Shown one piece after another: positions 31,441-43,265 of a DNA stretch of 64,000 bases. The stretch is from Branchiostoma belcheri (Eukaryota > Chordata > Leptocardii > Amphioxiformes > Branchiostomatidae). The notes beneath the pieces were generated by a model that saw only the letters and a list, made by a program, of their open reading frames with translations, had not been told where the DNA came from and did no database searches. The DNA lies in the NCBI RefSeq assembly GCF_001625305.1, contig NW_017802947.1, positions 62,001 to 126,000 on the forward strand. Direction: 5' to 3'. A program made the translations under genes and the position numbers. Positions within the stretch are counted from its first letter, which is position 1, and each line of letters starts with the position of its first letter.

Positions 31441-33059
31441 CTAGGAAGGTCCATGTACCATTCAAAATGTTAAACATCTTTTAGCTGAACACCATATAAT
31501 TAGAATTAAATATCATAGTTATTATTGACATACATAAAAAAACAGTATAGAAAGTGCCACTAATCCCAAAATGGCAAGGCAGTAACAAATCTCCATGTAA
31601 CCAAAGTGTTCATCTAAGGACGTGCTTTTTCTGATGCGCTCTAGCAATCATATACTAGGAAATTATATATACTTTGGTTTGAGAGAATAAACGAGGTATG
31701 AGGGTGGTATATGATGGAGTTTATGTATAGAAAACATTTGAAACACGAGAGTCAATAAAGTGTTTGCATTCGTATAAAATCACATTTGCACGGCCGTAAG
31801 GTCTACAGCGGCTGTTATTCGGCGCTAACGCACGTAGCCACAATACGACTCCAGGTTTGAGCATGGGTCTGTACGGTTTTGAAGACGTAATGCCGGGAAG
31901 GACCCCTACTCCTGTCGATAGATGTGATGTTAAGCGTGTTTTTCAGAACACGTAAGATCCATTTAATGTCTTACCCAATGGTAGGCACGCGTTATCACCT
32001 GAATGAAGTGATGGAATTCCCCAAGGCTAACCACAAAACACACCCACAGCCACAAAACACCACATAGAATCAGGAATTACAACCTGATTTGTAAAGAATG
32101 AGGAAGTGTGACGGATTCTCACAGAAAACGAGATTTAAATGTGACTTTAGCCAAAGCCACGTAGAACAGTTGCGCATAACTTTCCTCCTTGGACTGTTCA
32201 TCGCATTATAGATAGATGTTTCTAGAAATTATCTGTGTGTCAATTTCCTTTATTTAAGGGTTTCTGCCACATGTTTAGTATCAATAGACAAAACTAATAC
32301 CTCTGATGCAATAAAGGAAAACCCATGTATATTTACCTACAAAATGTAAACGCATGAAAAAGGTAAATACCTTAATAAAAAAAGGACCCTCTGTATCGTC
32401 TTGTAGTTCATTACTCAGTGTCCCAGCATACCAAAATCAAATATTCCTGGCGTAGCCTCGTTCAATTAGTGCATCAAAAATTATGATCCAAAAGACGAAT
32501 AGAATGAGTTACTCTTTGGACCCAACTAGAAATATGGTCTTTGTTTCAATATATGAAAATGATACGACAAATTTATCAATGGTTATCAAAGTTGGTCTCC
32601 ATAATGATAATCCTGAAAAGTAAGCATTCAACAGAAGCTTTACGGAAAACATCAGATCTTTTAGTAGAAAAAAGAGTTAATATACATGATAAACCTACGT
32701 TGTACATGTATGTAGCTTGGAATAGACAATAAAAGGTGGAAAAAGGTTTTCAAAGTTTTCCATAATAAGCATTCTATATCTCCCTTTTTTATTAATTCTA
32801 AAATGTATGCCCCTCCGTAGTCAGATTGGCTAAATAGTATATTGCCCCTTTTGACGTAAAATACAAATGGAATTCCATAGTAGCATTCTATTGTTGAGTG
32901 TATCATGAGTTGAACCCATTGTTCTCTGTCCTATAATGAAACCAAAGTGGCTATTTTCTCAAGAATATAGCGGTAGTGTCACTGGTAAGGGCAAGAAAAT
33001 GTTACCACCATCTAAAAAAAATGTATACATAGTACGACAGTGTACACAAGTCGACTTTG

Positions 33060-33135
33060 TTTCAATTCAATTCAATTCTTTATTTCCATACCAACATTGC
33101 AGACATACAAAAAACTATAATGTTGCCTGAATGGC
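33060..33135 (-). mobile_element. Short LINE-like 3' tail
   Basis: (TTCAA)n followed by TTCTTTATTTCCATACCAAC looks like the reverse complement of a retroposon 3' end with a short repeat tail. There is too little to name a family. Confidence 0.4.
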
Positions 33136-33308
33136 ATTGGTATTTACATCATTAAATTAGAATAAACACATATCATTATTACATACATATATACATGGAT
33201 ATATACATACTACTTATATGACTGATACTACTATATATAGGAACTAGTTGTGAAGTCTTTTTGTTCTGGCTGGGGGGATGGAGATGGTGTTTTTGTTTCT
33301 AAGAGTGT

Positions 33309-33494
<186 letters not shown>

Positions 33495-35613
33495 ACTATC
33501 GCCGTGAGTGCACGATTGTGTATACCTGTGATGTGAAATGAAGACCTATCGATAGTTACACTATATAGTAAGTACCATGCATGATAATACTAACGAAACA
33601 TATATGGGTATACAACTCGTGAGTAATTCCTGTCGATTGTGTCAAATATCACTCAATTATGATAAAAAATTGCTCATCGTAACGCTATACAACAGTGAAC
33701 GATAACCGTATATTATCTCGATTACTTTGATGCCTTGAGACACAATGACATTCTTCGAAATTTTTTTTTATTTTGTTGAAAGATTTTTAGCGAATGTACA
33801 TATATATTAATCCTGACTATAAACAACATGCACGACCGTGCTATCAAGAGCCGGATGTAGCCCTGCACTGTGCGGACAAATATAGAGTGGTAAACAAAAA
33901 CGTAATAGGCAACCTTTTTTCGCTCTATCTGTGGCAAGCTTTAGACGAACATCCATTTTACTACGACTCATAGCTTTATTCTGGGGACCCAAAACACCAT
34001 CGACGCTTTCACCTCATGGTTTATTGTTTTAATCAATCATACGTGACAAACCATGAATACTAGTACCTCCAACAGTCATCACAAGTGGAATCGTCTGCAA
34101 TAAAATCATTTTATATTTACACCTCTCACATCTCTCTTATAACAGGTGCACTATTTAACTTAATAGTGTAACATACATATTACACCTGGTTTTTAGTTAG
34201 TGTGTAGATCATTATGCACCCTAAGTGGCGCTGGCTCTGACAGTCGCCTCACAAACTAAACTGGGTCGAGCTAAGATGTTTGATTTGAACATTGCAAATG
34301 CATATATTTACAGCTGCATTATTCACAATAGGCGTTAGTAAAATTATATTAGCCACTAGTACATACGTATACAGAATACCGTGTGTCTATTTCCTTTTTT
34401 TATATCAAATACATTTACGCCAGGTTTAGTATTAATCGACAATCAATACTAGCATAGCTGATACAACAAAGTAAAACTCAGTTGTTGGAATATCGTGTAC
34501 ACCCACTTTTGTCCAGAATGCGGGCAAACACATGGAAAGGTGAAAATGTATGAAACGTATGACTGGTGTCGTCTTGTCATCTGTTATTCAGAGCAAAGTT
34601 GTCAAAATATGCCCATATCAAAAATACCAGACGCATTGTTGTCATTTCTTCATAACAATAGACCATCCGTCAGTGATACCATCTATGAGCTGTCATATAT
34701 TATTTCCGTCAGTCAAAAAGAAAAGGAAAAATACGCCAAAGTAATAACTTCAGCTCACAATGCGTTATTAGTTGTTTATGGTTATTGATTTTAATAGAGG
34801 AGATGAAAGCTCCACAGACACTTCTAGCTATTTGAGACACCATCCAACTTGAAGATAGAAATGCAGATATTATAGACAATATAGTAAGAACCAACAATCC
34901 CAAAAGGGTGAGACATTCACAAAGCTCCATGCATCTAAAGTCTTCAACTAAGGATGTGGCACCTTATTAATGGCCGAACTGGTTTTTGTGATGCGCTCTA
35001 GCAATCATACACAATGAGATTATACTTTGGTTTGAGAGAATAAATGGGGTATGAGGGTGGTATGATGGAGTTTATAGGAAAACTTGAAAGGCGAGAGTCA
35101 CTAACGTGTCTACATTCGTTTAACACCACATCTGCCGTAAGGTCTGCAGCGGCTGTTATTCGGCACTAACTCAGGCAACCTCAATAATACGGCCCCAGGT
35201 TTGAGCATGGGACTGTACGGTTTTGAACCTGTAATGCCGGGAAGGACCCCCTACTCCTGTCGATAGATGTGACGGAGTATGTTCTTAAACGTGTTTTTCA
35301 AAACACGTAAGATCCATTTAATGTCTTATCCAAGGGTAGGTACGCGATATATATTATTATCACCTGAATGAAGTGATGGAATTCCGCAAGGCTAACGCTA
35401 TCAACATTACACCGTTTACCACAAACACTTGATATACTCAGGAGTTACACACTTTCCTCCTATGACTGTTCCTTGCTTTATAGCTAGATGCTTTTAGAAA
35501 TTCTATAAGCCAGCGCTGCTGATCTGTATATCAATTTCCTTTATCACAGGGTTTCTGCCACGTGTTTGGTAGTTTAGTATTTAGCATAAGTAATGGAAAA
35601 AACTGATATGTCT

Positions 35614-36279
35614 AATGCAATAAAGGAAAACCCACCCATTTGTTGGCATGACGTGCACGCCTGTACATACAATGTAAACACGCAAAATGTGAATAACTTA
35701 TGTAGATGCTTAAATAACTCCCTGTTAGGATTATATCGTCAATAAGAAGCGCCTTTTCAATGATACCATCTATGAAACGTATGATTGGTGTTGTCCTGTA
35801 GCACGTTATTTAGTGTCCCAACATGCCAAAATCAAATATTACTGGCGTAGTCTTGTTTTTATTTGTGCCTAAAAACGTTATGATCTAAAAGACAAATATC
35901 ATGAGTTACTCTTCATTTTTGGACCGAACTTTAAAACTAGTAATATGGTCCTCTTTAAACAATGGAAATGGTATGACAAGTTTATCGATGGCTATCAGAG
36001 TTGTCCCAATAATGATACTGTAATTCACTTTATCTTCACGGTAGCAAAATCGCCGTGAGTGCACGATTGTGTATATCCGTGAAGTAGTGATGTAAGTACC
36101 ATACAGCTAATACTAACGAAACATATATGAGTATGCAACTTGTGACAACTTCTTGTCGAATGTGTCGAAAGTCACTCAATTGAAATTATGGTAAAAGTTG
36201 CTAATCGTGACGTAATACAACAATGAACTGTGTATCATCTCGATAATTGTAATACCTTGAGGCACACTGACATCCTTCG
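35614..36279. repeat. Near-exact duplicate left of an assembly gap (copy 1)
   Basis: The sequence from AATGCAATAAAGGAAAACCC to the gap repeats almost unchanged from 36300 to 37158. Copy 1 lacks about 190 bases, including the (CA)n tract, present in copy 2 at about 36730-36926. Such near-identity across a gap is typical of two haplotypes or an uncollapsed overlap placed in series. Confidence 0.85.
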
Positions 36280-36299
36280 NNNNNNNNNNNNNNNNNNNN
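36280..36299. other. Assembly gap (20 N)
   Basis: An N run separating the two near-exact copies 35614-36279 and 36300-37158. Confidence 0.98.
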
Positions 36300-36874
36300 A
36301 ATGCAATAAAGGAAAACCCACCCATTTGTTGGCATGACGTGCACGCCTGTACATACAATGTAAACACGCAAAATGTGAATAACTTATGTAGATGCTTAAA
36401 TAACTCCCTGTTAGGATTATATCGTCAATAAGAAGCGCCTTTTCAATGATACCATCTATGAAACGTATGATTGGTGTTGTCCTGTAGCACGTTATTTAGT
36501 GTCCCAACATGTCAAATATTACTGGCGTAGTCTTGTTTTTATTTGTGCCTAAAAACGTTATGATCTAAAAGACAAATATCATGAGTTACTCTTCATTTTT
36601 GGACCGAACTTTAAAACTAGTAATATGGTCTTCTTTAAACAATGGAAATGGTATGACAAGTTTATCGATGGCTATCAGAGTTGTCCCAATAATGATACTG
36701 TAATTCACTTTATCTTCACGGTAGCAAAATTTCACGGTCTGAGAAAAAGAAAGTCTGGGAATTATTTGTTAACTGTAATGATAAGTCCACGGTATAATTG
36801 TGAAGTGGTAGTGAAAACAGTGAACCTAAAAGTACCGTGAAAAAAATAGGAAAAATCTTGAGAAGTGGCCACTC

Positions 36875-36925
<51 letters not shown>

Positions 36926-37158
36926 CTATCGCCGTGAGTGCACGATTGTGTATATCCGTGAAGTAGTGATGTAAGTACCATACAGCTAATACTAACGAAA
37001 CATATATGAGTATGCAACTTGTGACAACTTCATGTCGAATGTGTCGAAAGTCACTCAATTGAAATTATGGTAAAAGTTGCTAATCGTGACGTAATACAAC
37101 AATGAACTGTGTATCATCTCGATAATTGTAATACCTTGAGGCACACTGACATCCTTCG
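36300..37158. repeat. Near-exact duplicate right of an assembly gap (copy 2)
   Basis: It repeats 35614-36279 with a fixed offset of 686 bases up to the (CA)n tract, then continues the match after it. It is the more complete version, including the tract at 36875-36924. Confidence 0.85.
36875..36924. repeat. (CA)n microsatellite
   Basis: About 25 CA units. The antisense Val-Cys ORFs that cross it are repeat artefacts. Confidence 0.97.
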
Positions 37159-37980
37159 AACGTTTTTTAATTTTGTTGAACGATTTTCAGCGAATGTATA
37201 GATATATATTAATCCTGACTATAAACAACATGCACGACTCGGAGTCAGTGCTATGAAATGCCGGTGCGGACGAATATAGAATGGTAAACAAAAACGTACT
37301 CACTAGGCATCCTGTCTTCACTCTATCTGCGGCAAGCCTCATAGCTTCATACCGGGGACCCAGAACACCATCGACACCTCGTGGTTTATTGTTTCAATCA
37401 GTTAAACATGACAAACCATGGATACCTTCAAGTGGAATCGTCTGCATTGAAATAATTGCATGTTTACACCTTCTTGTAAAAGGTGCACGTATACAGATGT
37501 TAAACTCTATAGTGTAACATACAAATTAGACCGGGTTTTAGTTGAAGACTGTGTAAAGCGTTCTGTAGTTGGGATACCACTCTACGTTACGCTGGCTCGG
37601 ACAACCCTTGGCTGTGTGTCTATTCCTTTATTTTAGTTTAAAGAGATTTACGTCAAATTTAGTACCAATCTACAGCCAATACTAGCATATCTGATACAAT
37701 AAAGGAAAACCCAATTGTTGGAATATGGTGTACACCTATCTGTGTCCAGAATGTGGCCAAACACATGGAAAGGTGAAGCATGTTCACTGTTCGCTGTCCT
37801 CTAATGAAGCCACGTATATGAAACATACACAAATCATCATCATCATCATCATATACATAGGTCATCCAACGGAATGCATTTTACCACTATGGTACATAGT
37901 CAACAACTTGCGATTTTCTCAATAATGTACTGAAAGTCTCTATACGTAGTAAGACAGCGTACACAAGTCGATTTTCTTTC

Positions 37981-38026
37981 TCACACTCACTCACTAACTC
38001 AACACACACACAGACACACACGTACG

Positions 38027-38082
<56 letters not shown>
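37981..38082. repeat. (CA)n microsatellite with (CTCA) start
   Basis: CTCA-like units followed by a long CA run, in the same relative position as the tracts at 33309 and 36875 in the neighbouring units. Confidence 0.95.
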
Positions 38083-38571
38083 AAAGCTATCGCCGTGACT
38101 GCACGGTTGTGTATACCCGTGAAGTAGTGGTGTAAGTACCATGCATGTTGATACTAACGAAACATATTTAACCCTTGTCCTGCTGGCATTCCTGGCACAA
38201 TATTTTTCAATAATTTCATGTCTTAATTAGATCATAAGAAACCCAAATTTTTTTGCCCTGCAGTGGCATAGTTACTTCCGCATTTGTTGCGTTTCGCTGC
38301 GGTGTGATGCGTTGCACGAGAAATACCCCCAAATCGTACCTATACAGGGTGTCATATAGATGGTACTGTATGTTCCACGCGACATATGTTGCGCACAGCA
38401 GGACAAGGGCATGCAACTTAATTGTGACAACTTCCTGTCGAGTGTGCCACCTTGAAATTATAATAATCTCAAGAATGTAGTGAAAGTGTCAATGGTAAGG
38501 TCAGGAAAATGTTACCGCCATCTCATTGTATACATAGTCCTTACATACAAGCTTAAGTGGAATTTGTTTTT

Positions 38572-38712
38572 CACACACACACACACACACACTCACTCAC
38601 TCGCTCGTTCACTCATTCACTCACTTGCACACAGACACACAGACTTACGAACGCATGCACCCCCCCCACACCCACACTGCACACACACACTGCAGACACA
38701 CACACACATACA
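38572..38712. repeat. CA-rich low-complexity tract
   Basis: CA, CTCA and C-rich stretches in an imperfect mixture. The fourth simple-repeat tract of the array. Confidence 0.9.
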
Positions 38713-40705
38713 TCAAAACTAACATAAATATAAAGAGGGGAGACAAATAAGGCTATGATTTAATGTTTTGTGTTTTATTTTTATGCAGTGATACATTTCA
38801 TTCGTTTAATATGACTGTGATACTGGCTGTATATATGTGTCGTTCCTCTGAATCAGAACCATTCGTACAATATTGATGATTGAAAACTTTTATTAAGTTG
38901 TTTCAGTGAGAAATGTGTGTTATAATTCTGCGTAATACCGACATCATTTCTTGTTTAACAAGGTTTATGATGTCAAAATATGCAAAGTAAGGATCTTGTT
39001 TTTTGGAACGCATTGTTTTTTTCGCCCTGTTGTATTGGAATTGGAGTCTGCGAAGGATGTCATCCATAAACTTTACTTGTTGTGGCCTAACAAAACATAC
39101 ATGTATATGAGTATGCAACGTGTGAGAAATTCCTGTCGAGTGTGTCGAAAATCACTCAATTATGAAAAAAATTGCTAATCGTAACGTAATACAACGTTTT
39201 TCCTTTTGTTGAACGATTTTCAGCGAATGTATATATCTACATATATCTCTATATATTTATCCTGACTATAAACAACATGCACGAGCAGCTATGCCGGATG
39301 TAGCTCGCCACTGTGCGGACAAATATAGAATGGTAAACAAAAACGCAATAGCCAACGTTTCTTCACTCTATCTGCGAAAAGACTTGGACGAACATTCATT
39401 TTACTAATCATTTACTTTAGATAAATTATACATGAGAAACCATGAATAAACAAGAATTATAGGTAATATATAGAAAGCCTTGGCTGTGTTTCTATTACTA
39501 AATTTTATTTTAAAGAGATTTATGTTTACTAAAATTCATATTACCCACTAGTATATACGTATACAGAATACTGTGACTGTGTGTCTATTCTATTCTAGAG
39601 ACATTTACGCCAGGTATAGTATCAATCGACAATCAATACTATAATATCGGATACAATAAAGAAAAATTCAATTGTTGGGATATCGTGTACACCCACCTGT
39701 GTCTAGAATGTGCACACATGGAGCACGTCGGCAGAACGTACTGCACCTGCGCGAAACCAGTAGTGTATTGTTGTATGTCTCATATAATGCCGTATTCGAG
39801 CATATCCCGTTTGACATCCCGACTGTAGTTTCCAAATGTTGTGTCGAAAAAAACATCGTTTGCAATGGGATAAATTTTGTTCCAACGTTGATCAAAAATT
39901 GAAGTAAAAATCAGGGTTTTTACGATTTCTGCCGGCGTGCTCACACCATCCTTCACCTTTCGAGGAAGGTGAAGAATGGTCACATGATCGCCTAAGCGCG
40001 CAGGTGTTTTCAATGATAGCATCTATGAAACGTATGACTGGCGTCGTCTTGTCATCTGTTATTCACAGCGAAGTTGTCAAAATATGCCAAAATCAATACT
40101 TCCAGACCTAGTGTTGTTTTTTCGCATAAAAATAGACTCCAACCGTCAGTGATACCATCTATGAGCTGTTATATTAACATCTCATTGTTGTCATTAATAA
40201 GATAAAAGGTTGCAAAAACACGCCAAAGTAATAACTGCAGCTCACACAGCGTTATTAATTGTTTATGGTTATTGATTCTAATAGCGGAGACGCAATATTC
40301 TCTTTACTAAGGCACCATCCAAGATATATTGCCAAAATATAAATACAGTCATCAAAAGAAATGCGTTAGGAAATTATTGCCCAAACTAGACACCGCTTTT
40401 GTTGCCTTGCTTGTTTTAGTTGCCTTTTACACAGTTAAATGTTCAATTACATTTTCACCGCTGCTTCTTTTGTAGTATTTTTAAAGAAATATATTTAACT
40501 GATACGAGGCAGCTACAAAGTAGTGATGATAAAAGGTAGGCAAATCAAAGACAAAATGTCGGCAATACGTGGGTTTTTGTTTACTGACAACAGAGGAGAA
40601 CGTGCGATGTGACAGACACCTGCGCAGACCAGTTGGGATATTGCCACAAGTTGGGAAGTCACGGATTGGTAGAGAGGTGATCTCGTGATGCTCCGAAAAT
40701 ACGGA

Positions 40706-40710
40706 CCAAT
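40706..40710 (+). promoter_or_regulatory. Candidate CCAAT box upstream of gene 2
   Basis: GGACCAATGGG lies about 200 bases before the first supported donor of gene 2. There is no clear TATA box, and local base composition becomes more GC-rich toward 40870. Promoter activity is inferred from position only. Confidence 0.35.
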
Positions 40711-40759
40711 GGGAGCAGCTCAAGTTTGAGGCAACAAAACGGTCCGTACCTGACACGCT

Positions 40760-40910
40760 GGCGTATTTCGACGTCGTCTCTCGACGACTTTAGATCGTGT
40801 TCTTTGAACTGTGAGAAGAGAAGTTGGGGCGCCGCGGTACTGACACTGGTTCAGAACGCCGCCCCCAAGTTTCATCTAGTTTCACGACATTCTTGAAGAC
40901 ACAACATACG
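40760..40910 (+). other. Probable non-coding leader exon of gene 2 (start approximate)
   Basis: A good donor (ACG then GTAAGA at 40911) is matched by a good acceptor (TCTGCTCTCACAG) at 41108 just before the signal-peptide ATG. No in-frame coding link is needed, so this is a 5' UTR exon. The true transcription start cannot be seen; 40760 is a guess near the GC rise. Confidence 0.55.
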
Positions 40911-41108
40911 GTAAGAAATGTGCTCACTCACTGTAGCTTACAAAGTGTCGTTTCCAGTGTCATTGAAACTTCCAAATTTTGTTTTTATATTTATCACAGA
41001 GTTGTGTGGTTCATAATCGATCAAATAATTAATGCAAAACGTTTTATGCACATTAACTTCATCCAATCCAGCTTCATGTTATCACTGATAGCTTTTCTGC
41101 TCTCACAG

Positions 41109-41188
41109 TGACACCAGAAACATGAAGTGGACGGTGTTGGTCTCGGCTCTTCTGCTGTGCGTCTCGATCGGTGGGACAAATGCACAAG
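41109..41188 (+). CDS. Gene 2 exon 2: start codon and signal peptide (CDS from 41121)
   Basis: The exon begins after a strong acceptor. ATG at 41121 (AAACATGAAG context) opens MKWTVLVSALLLCVSIGG, then TNAQ, and the exon leaves in phase 1 at donor GTGGGT (41189). A charged start, a leucine-rich core and an Ala-x-Ala-like end (TNA before Q) make a convincing signal peptide, so the product is secreted. Phase 1 fits the C-type lectin exon at 57517. Starting a new gene here explains why the exons at 57.5 kb need not belong to gene 1. Confidence 0.82.
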
Positions 41189-41629
41189 GTGGGTGTAGAT
41201 TGTAAGTTAATGATTTCTGTGTGAAACATGCGTTTGACGGCCCAAAGTTATAATAACTTGCACGGCATAATCAAACACGTCTATTTTGTGGAGAGGCACA
41301 GAAAAAAAATGGTCAGGCTAGTCATGCTTTGACAAATTAAAAAACTAATTTCGACTAGCATGGTGGCAACTTTGCCTAACATCAAGATTCTAGCAATACT
41401 TGAAGTTGCCCAGTAAAGGCAAGACACCAAAGACGTTGATTAGTAAACAACCCGGGTAACCGTCAGTGCAGCAATTGAACCTGTGGCCAAGCTCGAGCTC
41501 GTCGCCCTAAGAACACAAGCGAAAACACACAAGAACAACCCCTACAAGAATTGGCCATGAAGCCACCTAAAAGCCATCCAAGCCAGGGAGACGATGCCGA
41601 CCAAAAACCAGCCATGCAGTCGTCCAGGA

Positions 41630-43165
41630 ATTGACCCGGGAGCCACGGAGGAATAGCGCAGGGAGCCGCCAAGGGATAGGCCAGGGAGTCGCCCAAGAAT
41701 AAGCATGCGAGCCGCCCTGGATTAGGCCAGGGAGCCGCCTAGGAATAGACCAGGGAGTCGCACAGGAATAGGCCAGGGAGTCATCCAGGAAAAGGCCAGA
41801 GAGTCACCCAGGAGTAGGCCGGGGTGCCGCCCAAAAATAGACCAGGGAGTCCCCAAGGAATAAGCCAGGGAGCCGCCCAGGAATAGGCCAAGGAGCCACC
41901 CAGGAATTGCCAGGGAGCCGCCCAGGAATAAGCCAGGGAGCCGCCAAGGAATAGGCCAGGGAGTCACCCAGGAATAGGCCGGGGAGACGCCCAGAAGTAG
42001 GCCGGGGAGCCGTCCAGGAAAAGGTCGGGGAGTCACCCAGGAATAGGCCGGGGAGCCGCCCAGGAGTAGGCCGGGGAGCCGCCCAGGAATAGGCCGGGGA
42101 GCCGTCCAGGAAAAGGTCTGGGAGTCGCCCAGGAGTAGGCCGGGGAGCCGCACAGGAATTGCCCGGGGAGCCGCCCAGGAATAAGCCAGGGAGCGGCCGG
42201 GAATAGGCCAGGGAGCCGCCCAGGAATAGCCAGAGAGCCGCTCAGGAATAGGCCGGGGAACCGCCCAGGAATAAGCCAGGGAGCCGCCCTGAAATATGCC
42301 AGGGAGCCGCCAAGGAATAGGCCAGGGAGTCGCCCAGAAATAGGCCAGGGAACCGCCCAGAAATAGGCCAGGGAGCCGCCCAGGAAAAGGTCGGGGAGCC
42401 GTCCAAGATTAGGCTGGGGAGCCGCCCTGGAATAGGCCGGGGAGCTACCCAGGAATAGGCCGGGGAGCCGCCCAGGAATAGGCCGGGGAGCTACTCAGGA
42501 ATAGACCGGGGAGCCGCCCAGGAAAAGGTCGGGGAGCCGCCCTGGAATAGGCCGGGGAGCCGCCCAGGAATAGGCCGGGGAGCCTCCCAGGTATAGGCCG
42601 GGGAGCCGCCCAGGAAAAGGTCGGGGAGCCGCCCTGGAATAGGCCGGGGAGCTACTCAGGAATAGGCCGGGGAGCCGCCCAGAAATAGGCCCGGGTGAGC
42701 AGCCGCCCACGGAATCAATCAGCCGGGAGCCAGGCCAGGTAAAGAGCAGCCCAGTAATATGAATCAGAGCCGACCAGGATTAGGCCAGGTAAAGTGCTAC
42801 ATAGGAATAGGAAAGAGAGCCTCCCGGTATTAGGCCAGGAAGCCGTCCAGGAATAGGCGAGGGAGCCGCCTAGGATTAGGCCAGAGAGCCGCCTAGGATT
42901 AGTCCAGGGAGTCGCCCAGGAATATGCCAGGGAGCCGACAAAGACATTGTCGAGGGAGCCGCGCAGGTAGTGCCCAGGGAGCCGACCATAAGCCAGGCAA
43001 CCCAACCCAGGAACCGCGCCGCACAGGGATAGGTCGGGGAAACGGCGGCCCGGGATTTGGCATTGGCTCCGCTAAGGATTGGACCAGGAATTGCCCAGGA
43101 GTCGCGCCGCCCAGGAGCAGATCCGACCAGAAGTAGGCCGGGGAGCCGCCCAGGAGTCAAGCAGA
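41630..43165. repeat. 23-bp GC-rich minisatellite in intron 1 of gene 2
   Basis: About 1.5 kb of imperfect tandem copies with a period of 23 bases in the regular part. The core is AGGCCGGGGAGCCGCCCAGG, followed by AATA or near variants, giving roughly 60-70 units. AGGCCAGGGAGTC variants dominate on the left and AGGCCGGGGAGCC in the middle. Because 23 is not a multiple of 3, all frames cycle, giving antisense ORFs of 23-residue repeats (such as 42153-41722) that are not genes. Confidence 0.9.
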
Positions 43166-43265
43166 ACTACCCTGAACGAAGAAATGAGAAAATTGCGTCA
43201 CATTCGGCAATCCCTAGTTATATTCACACTAGAAGGGAGTAAGCCGAAGCGCAGTCTGAATACTC

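Noticed and set aside
36716..37058. Minus-strand Val-Cys repeat ORFs
   Set aside because: Translation of a (CA)n microsatellite.
41722..42153. 143-residue minus-strand ORF with 23-residue repeats (and others at 42495-43160)
   Set aside because: It is a frame artefact of a 23-bp minisatellite; all frames stay open because 23 is not divisible by 3. No start context, splice sites or domain.
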